DNA of 64,000 nucleotides from Rhizonema sp. PD37 (GTDB lineage Bacteria > Cyanobacteriota > Cyanobacteriia > Cyanobacteriales > Nostocaceae): contig JAQYWO010000007.1 in the NCBI GenBank assembly GCA_029379215.1, positions 1 to 64,000 on the forward strand, given 5' to 3'. Made by a program: the position numbers and the translations under genes. How positions within the stretch are numbered: the first letter of the stretch is position 1; each line of letters opens with the position of its first letter. The notes under the pieces are model-generated. The model was not told the DNA's origin. It made no database searches and was given only the letters and a program-made list of their open reading frames with translations. Below, in pieces: positions 9,999 through 16,872 of the stretch.

Positions 9999-10457
9999 GT
10001 GATCAAGATATTGGTCGATGCTGACTTAATATTAGAGGCTCTTATGAACCGAAACAGATTTGTAGGTGATATTAACGAGTTGTTGGATAGGGTACATCCA
10101 CTGATTCAGATGTACGTCACAGACATTGGTTGGCAAAAAATCTACGCTTATGCAAGCAGATTGCGGAATACCAACATTGCTGAGGTGGTTATCGACTGGT
10201 TACAACAAAAAATTCAGATTTGCTCTGTCGATCAAACTATTATTCAGCAAGCACGTTCATCACCCCTGAAGGACTTTGAATCAGCTGTAGAGTCAGTCTG
10301 CGCCAGTTATCAAAAATTAGATGCGATCGTCACTCACAATCATGATGATTTTGCTCACGATTCAAATAAATTTTGGGTTTGGTCAGTTGCCGAATTGGGT
10401 CTGCGGGCAAATTTGGAAAGTCAACTTCACGCAGCAAGTAGATGCAACAAGATCTAA
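9999..10457 (+). CDS. PIN-domain protein (orphan, putative RNase)
   Basis: A small PIN-domain nuclease candidate. The opening IKILVDADLILEALMNR supplies the first conserved Asp and the hydrophobic strand; FESAVESVCASYQKLDAIVTHN carries the later acidic residues and the typical DAIVTxN strand. PIN proteins are Mg-dependent RNases, often VapC-type toxins. I prefer the GTG at 9999, because the domain starts right there and AGGGA lies upstream; an in-frame ATG at 9969 would add ten residues. No antitoxin-like gene is adjacent on either side, so it is either a solitary PIN protein or has lost its partner. Confidence 0.75.
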   Translation: MIKILVDADLILEALMNRNRFVGDINELLDRVHPLIQMYVTDIGWQKIYAYASRLRNTNIAEVVIDWLQQKIQICSVDQTIIQQARSSPLKDFESAVESVCASYQKLDAIVTHNHDDFAHDSNKFWVWSVAELGLRANLESQLHAASRCNKI

Positions 10458-10751
10458 GTTACGTGAGCGGTAACAAATATCACTATGTGAAAAAATAAAC
10501 AAAACTTAAACAACTGCCAATGCTCAATGACAATGGAGCGTCTTAACTAGTTATTTTTATTTGTACTGACCGACTTAATTCTTTGCCAGCAGTTTAATTT
10601 ATATAATAGCTGTTTGTCTCAAACAAGCCATGAGATCTATCCTTTTCATAATTGGACAAACGACAAATTTTGTGGGAAATGCTGTTAATCCAACCTCTCC
10701 TAGTTATATTTATCCCTCATACTTAAATTTGGAAGTAAAATATTTGACTCT

Positions 10752-11435
10752 TTAATGTACTGACACATCCATAGCGTATTTTAAAATCCCATTACCACTA
10801 TCCTGCTGAGTAATATTAGTTCCTGGACCAGATAGTTCCACATTGACAGAAGATGATGTGGGACTATAACGTGCTGAAATTTTTACTGTATGTTCTCCCA
10901 CTGACAGTAATGGTGACAGGTTAATTTGCTCTCTACTTTTAGTCAATCGTTTTACAACCTTACCATTAACAATAATTTCTCCTGTCAATTGACTTCCTGA
11001 GGTATGAATACTTAATATATGAGGTTGACGAAGATCAACCGCACTGAGATTAAGCGAACTGTGTTGGTATGTAGAAGCATCGCTATTTTGGCTGGTACTT
11101 ACGTAGCTACGTTGAGATCCAGAGGAATTGGTATTTTGGCTGGTGCTTGTATAGCTACGTTGACCAGGGGAATTGCTATTTTGGCTAGTACTTGTATAGC
11201 TACGCTGAGAAGAAGAGGAATTACTATTCTGATTGATACTTGTAAAATTCCTTTGGTTGTCGGGGGAATCATTAGAACTAATTTGCTGATTATTCGTTGT
11301 CTTACTCATATCGTTACTGCTATTGTCTGATTTCACTACAGAACTGTGATTGCTTGGGTAAAAGTTTTGAGCCAACGCTGTGGTAAAGGTAAAAACTAAA
11401 GCCGCACTACAAACAAAAAATAGTAGGGTTTTCAT
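10752..11435 (-). CDS. Secreted Ser/Asn/Gln-rich repeat protein
   Basis: A 227-residue exported protein. A cleavable signal peptide (1-22, ending TALAQ) is followed by a low-complexity region (about 45-125) made of degenerate SQRSYTSTSQNSNS-like units, four or five in a row, and then a compact C-terminal domain of about 95 residues with alternating beta strands (ILSIHTSGSQLTGEIIVNGKVV; VGEHTVKISARY). The C-terminal part resembles PEGA-like or other small beta-sandwich modules, but I cannot name it. It opens an island of small exported proteins on the - strand that extends to 15.3 kb. Confidence 0.75.
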   Translation of the reverse strand: MKTLLFFVCSAALVFTFTTALAQNFYPSNHSSVVKSDNSSNDMSKTTNNQQISSNDSPDNQRNFTSINQNSNSSSSQRSYTSTSQNSNSPGQRSYTSTSQNTNSSGSQRSYVSTSQNSDASTYQHSSLNLSAVDLRQPHILSIHTSGSQLTGEIIVNGKVVKRLTKSREQINLSPLLSVGEHTVKISARYSPTSSSVNVELSGPGTNITQQDSGNGILKYAMDVSVH

Positions 11436-11604
11436 AGTTATATATTAGGTAACAGCAGGTAAGAAAACTATTTACCTGCTGAATGTTTGTAAAAATTGTA
11501 ATGTTAGGCGACCGTTACGAAAAATATCGACTTAATTTCCCAAGGGAATAGCTTGAGCTAAAAATTGGCAATTAGACGCCTTATCATTATTTTACCTCTG
11601 ATTT

Positions 11605-12027
11605 TTATTTGCTATTACGAAAAACAGCATTTTTATTCAAAGGCGAATTGGGATCTAAGGAGGGATTGTAGACGTGTACTGGTGTTTTGACGCGTATACC
11701 AATGTTGGGAGTTCTTACACCAACGCGGCTGTTGGGATCGCCATCAACATATTGAGAACTGTTACGGTTTTGAACGCAGCGACCAGAAACACAAGTTTGA
11801 GTTCCGACAGTGGTCACTTTGCCACCAGTAGTGCCATCACAATTAGGTCCAAAGTTTTGAGAGGTTCGATTGGTTTGATGCCCAACTCTTTGACCGTCAA
11901 CCGCTACTTGCGTACCGACATCAACAGCGATACAACCAGCTTTGGCAGAAGGTATCATTGAAGGTACAATGAACGGGGATAAAGCGGTAATTGAGAATAA
12001 GCTCAGGGAAAGTAATTTAAATTTCAT
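11605..12027 (-). CDS. Small exported protein, Cys pairs, unknown
   Basis: A 140-residue exported protein starting MKFKLLSLSLFSITALSPFIV, with a signal peptide cleaved after about residue 30 (SAKAG). The mature part contains four cysteines (GCIAVD, FGPNCDG, QTCVSGRCVQ) that could form two disulfides, and many Thr/Asn/Val residues. Start ATG 12027 is chosen because the signal peptide begins there; the frame extends 9 codons further. No family recognised. It follows the next upstream gene by only 17 bases, so the two may be co-transcribed. Confidence 0.7.
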   Translation of the reverse strand: MKFKLLSLSLFSITALSPFIVPSMIPSAKAGCIAVDVGTQVAVDGQRVGHQTNRTSQNFGPNCDGTTGGKVTTVGTQTCVSGRCVQNRNSSQYVDGDPNSRVGVRTPNIGIRVKTPVHVYNPSLDPNSPLNKNAVFRNSK

Positions 12028-12044
12028 AACGGTATTGTCGTAAA

Positions 12045-12395
12045 TTATTGACAAGATGTCGTTGTTGTGGAAGTGTAAGTACGATTGACTCCACCACCGT
12101 AAACATTAGAGTGAGTGCTTTGGCGGCTTACAGTTCTCCCATTACACAAAGGGACCTGGGTTGTTCGAGGGTAATATCTCCAACTCCGCAACGGTCTATA
12201 AGGACTTGAAGTCGTAGGAACGACGATTCCACTTGGAGAGTATGAGTTATTAATCCTTACTTCACCGTCCTCAGTCACTGTGATCCGAGAGTGGCTTGTT
12301 CGCATATCGATATCGTTACCCGCAGAAGCAATTCCAGCAGGTAGTGCAATCAGCAGAGACAGCGTTAGTAACAAAAATGATTGTCTGGCAGGCAT
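12045..12395 (-). CDS. Small exported protein, unknown
   Basis: A 116-residue exported protein. The start at 12395 (MPARQSFLLLTLSLL) has AAGGA 9 bases upstream and gives a clean signal peptide cleaved after ASAG near residue 26. The mature chain has a strand-like region (SRITVTEDGEVRINNSY), then an Arg/Pro/Tyr-rich stretch and a Thr/Ser-rich tail ending TSTTTTSCQ. Two or three Cys are present. I do not recognise the family. The short gap to the downstream gene suggests a two-gene operon of exported proteins. Confidence 0.7.
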   Translation of the reverse strand: MPARQSFLLLTLSLLIALPAGIASAGNDIDMRTSHSRITVTEDGEVRINNSYSPSGIVVPTTSSPYRPLRSWRYYPRTTQVPLCNGRTVSRQSTHSNVYGGGVNRTYTSTTTTSCQ

Positions 12396-12730
12396 GGCTA
12401 ATATCCTTTGTTCAGTAAAAACGACCGATTTTTGATAAATTTCGGAAATCGGTAAAACCTCTATCAACTCCCCCACTTTTGGCACACCACGGCACTGCTA
12501 ACAGACACATTCCATTTTCTACTCTTACTGGCGATCGCTCACAGAATGCGATGCTGACCGAAATATTTTGGCTACTTCTCAAGATTTAGCAATGCCTTAT
12601 AGTGCGACAGGCTTGAATCTTTAAGCTTGTTGTTTCGTTTAATTCGTCAACCGTTTACTTAACGTATAACTCAATACCAAAAGCCACAATATTTCGACCA
12701 AAAGACTTTACATTAGACTGATGTCTAAGG
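12396..12730. other. 335-bp intergenic region in secreted-protein island
   Basis: No gene seen. It holds the promoter of the 12395 gene and the 3' flank of the repeat-family member ending at 12731. A short HIP1 site is present near 12530. Confidence 0.5.
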
Positions 12731-13051
12731 TTAGTAGCATTGACGGAATTGAGATTGTCTGTTGAATTGGTTAGCGTTTTGATCGACACGACTACCATCA
12801 ATAGCGGCACCATTTTGGTTGACTATTTGAGTAGAATGTTGCGATTGAGGGCTCCATCTGCAGTTGTGGCGATACCCTTGTCTGTATTGTTGCTGTAAGT
12901 TGACTTGATTGGCTTGTTGATTAACTTGACTATAACCAACTGCTGACGCATTTTGATTAAGTTCTTGCTGACTTGTTTGGCCAGCAAAAGCAGCAGTTGG
13001 AGCAATCATCATTGCAGCAGCTAATAGACCGAAGGAGTAGATATTTTTCAC
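12731..13051 (-). CDS. Diverged member of secreted QNGAA-repeat family
   Basis: A 107-residue exported protein starting at GTG 13051 (KNIYSFGLLAAAMMIAPTAAFAG signal, cleavage after AFAG). The mature chain is extremely Gln/Asn-rich and has two copies of the family repeat; the second, built on STQIVNQNGAAIDGSRVDQ, keeps the QNGAAxxGS core. The middle carries a single Cys and the protein ends in QCY, compared with RRGC in its relatives. It shares their conserved leader just upstream of the start. It is the most diverged member of the tandem array. Function is unknown; composition suggests self-association or aggregation-prone surface material, which is inference. Confidence 0.75.
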   Translation of the reverse strand: MKNIYSFGLLAAAMMIAPTAAFAGQTSQQELNQNASAVGYSQVNQQANQVNLQQQYRQGYRHNCRWSPQSQHSTQIVNQNGAAIDGSRVDQNANQFNRQSQFRQCY

Positions 13052-13090
13052 GAGCGGTAACGACCTTATTGATTGTGTGTGTGTTGTAGT
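13052..13090 (-). promoter_or_regulatory. Conserved 5' leader of repeat family
   Basis: Read on the - strand, this has a CTACAACACACACACA run followed by ATCAATAAGGTC just before the GTG. The same arrangement precedes the other family members, so it is probably part of a shared promoter/5' UTR with AGGT as the ribosome-binding element. Confidence 0.55.
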
Positions 13091-13128
13091 TTTGTGAGCA
13101 TCAAATAATATGCTAAGGTGCAAGTCCC

Positions 13129-13515
13129 TTAGCAACCGCGACGAGCAGATTGAGCCTGATTATTTACAGTATTATTAGACTGGGCTGTGGTAGAACCATC
13201 TGTAGCGGCACCATTCTGGCTAACACCCTGAGCAGAGTTTTGTGACTGAGCAGTAGAGCCAGATCTGCAAGAGCGACCAGAATAGCGGTGACCACCGTAG
13301 CTGTATGGGTTGACACCACGACGCGCTTTTTGAATTTGACTTTGAACTTGGTTATTGATGCTTTCAGAACTTTGCGCCGTCGTACTACCATTGGTAGCTG
13401 CACCACTTTGCTCAGTGGTTTGGACGTTATTTTGAGATTGACCTGCAAAAGCTGTGGTAGGTGCAACCATCAATCCAAAAGCCAACAATCCCAGCGCAAT
13501 AGATTTATTCAACAT
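13129..13515 (-). CDS. Secreted tandem-repeat protein, QNGAA family
   Basis: A 128-residue exported protein: signal peptide 1-25 (MLNKSIALGLLAFGLMVAP, cleaved at AFAG), then repeat 1, a Gly/Tyr/Arg-rich linker (about 63-82) with one Cys, repeat 2 and a terminal RRGC. Each repeat is 32 residues with the pattern SQN-x2-Q-x3-QxGAATxGSTTAQS-x4-NNQxQ. Both repeats are nearly identical to those of the next gene upstream (14018), so the two are a recent duplication. Start ATG 13515 has GAGGTCA upstream. Function is not known. The Q-x-G and N/Q spacing recalls curlin-type amyloid repeats but does not match them exactly. Confidence 0.8.
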   Translation of the reverse strand: MLNKSIALGLLAFGLMVAPTTAFAGQSQNNVQTTEQSGAATNGSTTAQSSESINNQVQSQIQKARRGVNPYSYGGHRYSGRSCRSGSTAQSQNSAQGVSQNGAATDGSTTAQSNNTVNNQAQSARRGC

Positions 13516-13550
13516 TATTTTTGACCTCATTAATTGTGTATGTGTTCCAG
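13516..13550 (-). promoter_or_regulatory. Conserved 5' leader of repeat family
   Basis: On the - strand: an ACACATACACA tract, ATTAATGAGGTCA, a short A-rich spacer and the ATG. It matches the leaders at 13052, 14019 and 14484. Confidence 0.55.
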
Positions 13551-13573
13551 GAATTTTGCATAAAGAGTTCTTA

Positions 13574-13601
13574 CCTTCAGCTATTAGCTAATAGCTGAAG
13601 G
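13574..13601 (-). terminator. Perfect 28-bp palindrome after a repeat-family gene
   Basis: CCTTCAGCTATTAG followed immediately by its reverse complement forms a perfect 28-bp palindrome six bases past the end of the gene that stops at 13608. There is no T run, so it may act as a processing or mRNA-stabilising hairpin as well as, or instead of, a terminator. Confidence 0.5.
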
Positions 13602-13607
13602 CTTAAA

Positions 13608-14018
13608 TTAGCAACCGCGACGAGCAGATTGAGCCTGATTATTTACAGTATTATTAGACTGGGCTGTGGTAGAACCATCTGTAGCGGCACCATTCTGGCT
13701 AACACCCTGAGCAGAGTTTTGTGACTGAGCAGTAGAGCCGGATCTGCAAGAGCGACCAGAATAGCGGTGAGCACCGTAGCCGTAACCACCATAGCCGTAG
13801 CCATAATTAGGACGGACACCTTGACGCGCTTTTTGAATTTGACTTTGAACTTGGTTATTGATGCTTTCAGAACTTTGCGCTGTCGTACTACCATTGGTAG
13901 CTGCACCATTTTGCTCGGTGGTTTGGACGTTATTTTGAGATTGACCTGCAAAAGCTGTAGTAGGTGCAACCATCAATCCAAAAGCCAACAATCCAAAAGC
14001 AATAGATTTATTCAACAT
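13608..14018 (-). CDS. Secreted tandem-repeat protein, QNGAA family
   Basis: A 136-residue exported protein, nearly identical to its neighbour at 13129-13515 in signal peptide, both 32-residue repeats and the C-terminal SARRGC. The main difference is a longer Gly/Tyr-rich linker (NYGYGYGGYGYGAHRYSGR, about residues 71-91). The repeats are Gln/Asn/Thr/Ser-rich with one fixed pattern, the linker carries one Cys and the last residue is Cys, which could crosslink subunits (inference). ATG 14018 is preceded by ACGAGGTCA. No biochemical function is known to me for this family. Confidence 0.8.
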   Translation of the reverse strand: MLNKSIAFGLLAFGLMVAPTTAFAGQSQNNVQTTEQNGAATNGSTTAQSSESINNQVQSQIQKARQGVRPNYGYGYGGYGYGAHRYSGRSCRSGSTAQSQNSAQGVSQNGAATDGSTTAQSNNTVNNQAQSARRGC

Positions 14019-14052
14019 TATTTTGACCTCGTTAGTTATGTGTGTAGCAGTT
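14019..14052 (-). promoter_or_regulatory. Conserved 5' leader of repeat family
   Basis: On the - strand: CTACACACATAACTAACGAGGTCA followed by an A/T spacer and the ATG, as at the other family genes. Confidence 0.55.
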
Positions 14053-14099
14053 ATGTTGTTGTAAGCTATCAGCCTTAAGCTAATCGTATTCGGCTTAAA

Positions 14100-14483
14100 T
14101 TAGCAGCCACGGCGCGAAGAAGCTGCTTGGGACTGATTATTATGAGTGTTATTAGACTGAGCAGTGGTAGAACCATCTGTTGCCGCACCATTTTGCACAG
14201 TATGCTGAGCCGAGCGTTGTGACTGAGGAGTAGACTGTGCTGGGCAATTGCTCCGGTGACGACTGTAAGGACCGTAGGCAATACCACGACGTGCTTTGTT
14301 AACTTGAGCTTGAACCTGGTTGTTAATACTCTCTGAAGTTTGTGCCGTTGTACTACCATCAGTAGCTGCGCCACTTTGCCCAGTTCTCTGAACGTTACTT
14401 TGAGATTGACCAGCACTAGCTGTAGCGGGTGCAACCATCAATCCAAAAGCTAACAATCCCAGCGCAAGAGATTTTTTCAACAT
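14100..14483 (-). CDS. Secreted tandem-repeat protein, QNGAA family
   Basis: A 127-residue member of the same family: signal peptide MLKKSLALGLLAFGLMVAPA cleaved at ASAG, repeat 1 (SQSNVQRTGQSGAATDGSTT...), a linker with RRGIAYGPYSRHRSNC, repeat 2 with QNGAATDGSTTAQSNNTHNN and the terminal SSRRGC. It is more diverged than the 13515/14018 pair, so it is the older copy. Like the others it has a preserved leader with CAGGTCA near the start and a pair of cysteines, one in the linker and one at the C-terminus. Function unknown. Confidence 0.8.
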   Translation of the reverse strand: MLKKSLALGLLAFGLMVAPATASAGQSQSNVQRTGQSGAATDGSTTAQTSESINNQVQAQVNKARRGIAYGPYSRHRSNCPAQSTPQSQRSAQHTVQNGAATDGSTTAQSNNTHNNQSQAASSRRGC

Positions 14484-14519
14484 CTTTGTGTGACCTGATT
14501 AAATGTGTGTGTGTTGTAG
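14484..14519 (-). promoter_or_regulatory. Conserved 5' leader of repeat family
   Basis: On the - strand: CTACAACACACACACATTTAATCAGGTCA, spacer, ATG. This is the longest CA tract of the set. Confidence 0.55.
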
Positions 14520-14862
14520 AAGTAGAACTGGCGGATGCTTAGTTAACTTATATGACTAAAGCATTGACCAAAAATGAATTATGTGGTTGAGACTTGTTTG
14601 CTGTCCTTCTTTCTTTTATTAGGTGCAAGCTAATCAACTTATGCACGAGTTAGAGAGAGAAATGGGAAATTTTGCTTAACCTAACTATGAATCAACAGAA
14701 GCGGAAGTTGGCACATCTCTAGGGTTACCTACACTGGAAAGTCCTTCAGTCATAAGTCCTGTGCTTATGAGTCTAAATTTTGCAATGCTTTCATTGCTTG
14801 CATTAAGAAGGAAGAAATTAGTATATTTACTGATGAATGTTTTTAGTATCCATTGACCGAGG

Positions 14863-15135
14863 AAAGGCAGAGGGCAGAGGGCAGAAGGCAGAAGGAGGTG
14901 GAAGGAAAAAGGTATAAAGGGATGCCCTTTGTTCTCTGCCAATATGGGTACAAGCCCCTACTTTTAAGTATGCAAAAGAAAAAAACATGTATCTCGAGAT
15001 GCGTAGCACGCGAAGTCTGCCGGGGGAAGCTTCCCCCGGCGAGCTTCGCAAGAAATACTACGTCCAAATTAAATCCCCTAAATTTATTTATGGGGATACA
15101 TAGCTGCCCTCTGCCTCCAGCATAGCTGCCTTCTT
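14863..15135. repeat. MITE-like element with AAAGGCAGAGGGCAG ends
   Basis: A non-coding insertion of about 273 bp. The left end is a run of AGGCAGAGGGCAGA units; the right end, read in reverse, starts AAGAAGGCAGCTATGCTGGAGGCAGAGGGCAG, so the ends are inverted and G/A-rich. The interior contains a long hairpin (15009-15049) with CGGGGGAAGCTTCCCCCG at its core, flanked by CGAAG/CTTCG. A second copy with matching ends and a shared internal AAGAAATACT(A/G)CGTCC lies at 38571-38776, and a third with a different interior at 52631-52813. Its right end interrupts the repeat-family gene copy at 15138. Confidence 0.7.
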
Positions 15136-15281
15136 AAGGTGCTGCTTGATTGAGCAGTGGTGGAACCATCTGTCGCCGCACTATTTTGCCCACTCGTTTG
15201 AACATTACTTTGTGATTGGCTACCAGCACTAGCTGTAGTTGGTGCAACCATTAATCCAAAAGCAATAAATTTGTTCAACAT
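15084..15281 (-). pseudogene. Repeat-family copy truncated by MITE-like element
   Basis: The fifth member of the QNGAA array, starting at ATG 15281 (MLNKFIAFGLMVAPTTASAG). The first 48 codons are native and run through repeat 1 up to AQSSST at 15138; the remaining codons are translated from the MITE-like element before a stop at 15084. The linker, second repeat and C-terminal RRGC are lost. The signal peptide also lacks four residues present in its relatives. The leader at 15282-15313 is recognisable but has decayed (AAGTCA instead of AGGTCA). Confidence 0.75.
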
Positions 15282-15502
15282 TTTTTTTGACTTGATCAAT
15301 CGTCTGTTGTAGATTTTAGCGTTGAAGACCTTTCACAACTGTTTGTTATGCGTCTACATCGACCCTTTCTTGTGGAAGTCACCTCTATAATTAAACACTT
15401 TACCCAAAAAAATTAGGTGTCATCAGATTATAACCCAAGATTTTTGGATAAACTTTTTTTGTGAAATTGCTTGGGTATATATCCTTTTTGGTGGTAGTAT
15501 GA

Positions 15503-15892
15503 ATGACTATAGGTAAAAAAAAAACTACTGTGGATGTGAAACATAAGGCAAAACCAATGATCGCTTCTTTGCGTGAAGAAGCAGGATTAACCCAGCTTCA
15601 ACTCTCACGTCTTGTCGGCGTGACTGAAAGCACTATCCAAAACTGGGAAAGTGGTAGAACAGGAACAGATCAGATTGAAAGAATTATCAGATTCTGTAAA
15701 GCTCTCAATTGTAAAGTCGAAGATTTGATTGAATACGTCAGCGAATCAGCTGAAGAATTGGCAAAGCCGAGTTCTTTAGGTGAAATTCAAAACTTATTGG
15801 GCACTGATGAGCCTTCTTCAAGCACTCCTCCTAACCCCAAAACTAACTCCAAAGCTGCTCAAAAGCGTCTAGCTAAAAGCAACAGTGTTTAG
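15503..15892 (+). CDS. XRE-family helix-turn-helix regulator
   Basis: A 129-residue DNA-binding protein. The HTH_3 domain covers about residues 18-75: MIASLREEAGLTQLQLSRLVGVTESTIQNWESGRTGTDQIERI, with the recognition helix around STIQNWE. The C-terminal 50 residues are Ser/Pro/Lys-rich and probably disordered. It is transcribed divergently from the secreted-protein array, 221 bases from the truncated copy, so it could control that array (inference from position only). Such short XRE proteins with an ILGxxE-like tail are frequent in Nostocales. Confidence 0.85.
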   Translation: MTIGKKKTTVDVKHKAKPMIASLREEAGLTQLQLSRLVGVTESTIQNWESGRTGTDQIERIIRFCKALNCKVEDLIEYVSESAEELAKPSSLGEIQNLLGTDEPSSSTPPNPKTNSKAAQKRLAKSNSV

Positions 15893-15962
15893 GAACGTGG
15901 TTGAGAGATACTAGTTATGAGTAATTTTTACCCAATAACAACTGCAACTAATAAATCCTTAG

Positions 15963-16628
15963 CTATTGTTGCCATAAAGTCTCAACAGTAACGAATTGAT
16001 AGCCTTTTTGTAGCAACCGAGGAATTAGAACTTGTGTTGTAGCAGCAACATCTTGTCCACCGCAAGCACCGTCATGCAGTACAATTAAGGAACCGTTTTT
16101 TACCTGCTGTAGAATTCTCTGCACCACAGTGGGAACTCCTGGTCGTACCCAATCTTCTGGAACCACACTCCACATAACGGGACGGTAACTCCACTGTCTA
16201 AACAAACTCAAAGTTGTTGGTGTGAATAAACCGTTGGGAGGTCGGACATCACGTACTTTATTGGGATGCAAGTGACAAGCATTGTAGATTGCAGCTTGAG
16301 TTTTTTCTAAGCTATGCTTCAAATCAGTCGCGGAAAGCATAGGGAAATTTTGATGATCGTACCCGTGTAATCCTATCCAATGCCCGCGATCGCAAACTTC
16401 TTTCGCTATTTTTGGTGAACGGTTAACGCAAGCACCCAACCAAAAGAAGCTAGCAGGAATATTGTAATAATCTAGAACTGCGAGCAGTTGTGGTGTATAT
16501 TCAGGATGCGGACCATCATCAAATGTCAGCGCCACAACCTTGGAATTGCGATCGCCATCCCAAAGACAGTTCGGAAAAGCCGGTTTCAGAACTTGGTAAC
16601 AAATCGGAAATAGGTCAGCAAGCTGCAT
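15963..16628 (-). CDS. Polysaccharide deacetylase (NodB domain, CE4)
   Basis: A 221-residue carbohydrate esterase family 4 protein. Motif 1 TFDDGPHP (D37, D38), motif 2 HGYDHQNF with H88 and H92, motif 3 RPPNGLF, motif 4 region MWSVVPEDW and motif 5 IVLHDG are all present, so the metal site and catalytic pair appear complete. It removes N-acetyl groups from peptidoglycan or an exopolysaccharide. No signal peptide is obvious; the start at 16628 is tight to the domain, so export may be non-classical or the protein may act on precursors. It converges with the XRE gene and sits beside the exported-protein island. Confidence 0.9.
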   Translation of the reverse strand: MQLADLFPICYQVLKPAFPNCLWDGDRNSKVVALTFDDGPHPEYTPQLLAVLDYYNIPASFFWLGACVNRSPKIAKEVCDRGHWIGLHGYDHQNFPMLSATDLKHSLEKTQAAIYNACHLHPNKVRDVRPPNGLFTPTTLSLFRQWSYRPVMWSVVPEDWVRPGVPTVVQRILQQVKNGSLIVLHDGACGGQDVAATTQVLIPRLLQKGYQFVTVETLWQQ

Positions 16629-16832
16629 TTTGAAATTGGGAAGAGTTTAATAATATTGTATAAAATTAGGGTGAAGAAATTTTTAGTCTCAAATCGGCTA
16701 CTTTTACTGAGAATAGTGTCAATTAATTAAATTTTGACTGCCTGAAACCCATATCAGATTTGGTTTAGAGAAAATACTGAGATTTTCAAATTAACCTGCA
16801 CAATGTGGGTTAAGACAGACGATTTTCACCTA

Positions 16833-16861
16833 GTAGCCCCGATTTAAAAATGTGGGGCTAC
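16833..16861 (-). terminator. Hairpin after the 16873-17529 gene
   Basis: GTAGCCCC and GGGGCTAC form an 8-bp GC-rich stem with a 13-base A/T loop, 12 bases past the stop of the exported-protein gene. No T run follows, so it is a moderate terminator candidate. Confidence 0.5.
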
Positions 16862-16872
16862 CAGATTTCGCA

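Noticed and set aside
13574..13601. Attachment site or recombinase target at the 28-bp palindrome
   Set aside because: No integrase or recombinase gene is in the area, and the position right after a stop codon fits a hairpin at an mRNA 3' end.
14685..14860. Start-less + strand frame ending in a hydrophobic segment and RRKK, like a PEP-CTERM tail
   Set aside because: It has a Leu/Ala-rich helix then RRKK, but no Pro-Glu-Pro motif, a stop codon just upstream and no signal peptide. Probably chance.
10752..15281. Canonical curli operon
   Set aside because: There is no CsgG, CsgE, CsgF or CsgD-like gene nearby, and the repeats do not match the CsgA consensus exactly. Only a resemblance is claimed.
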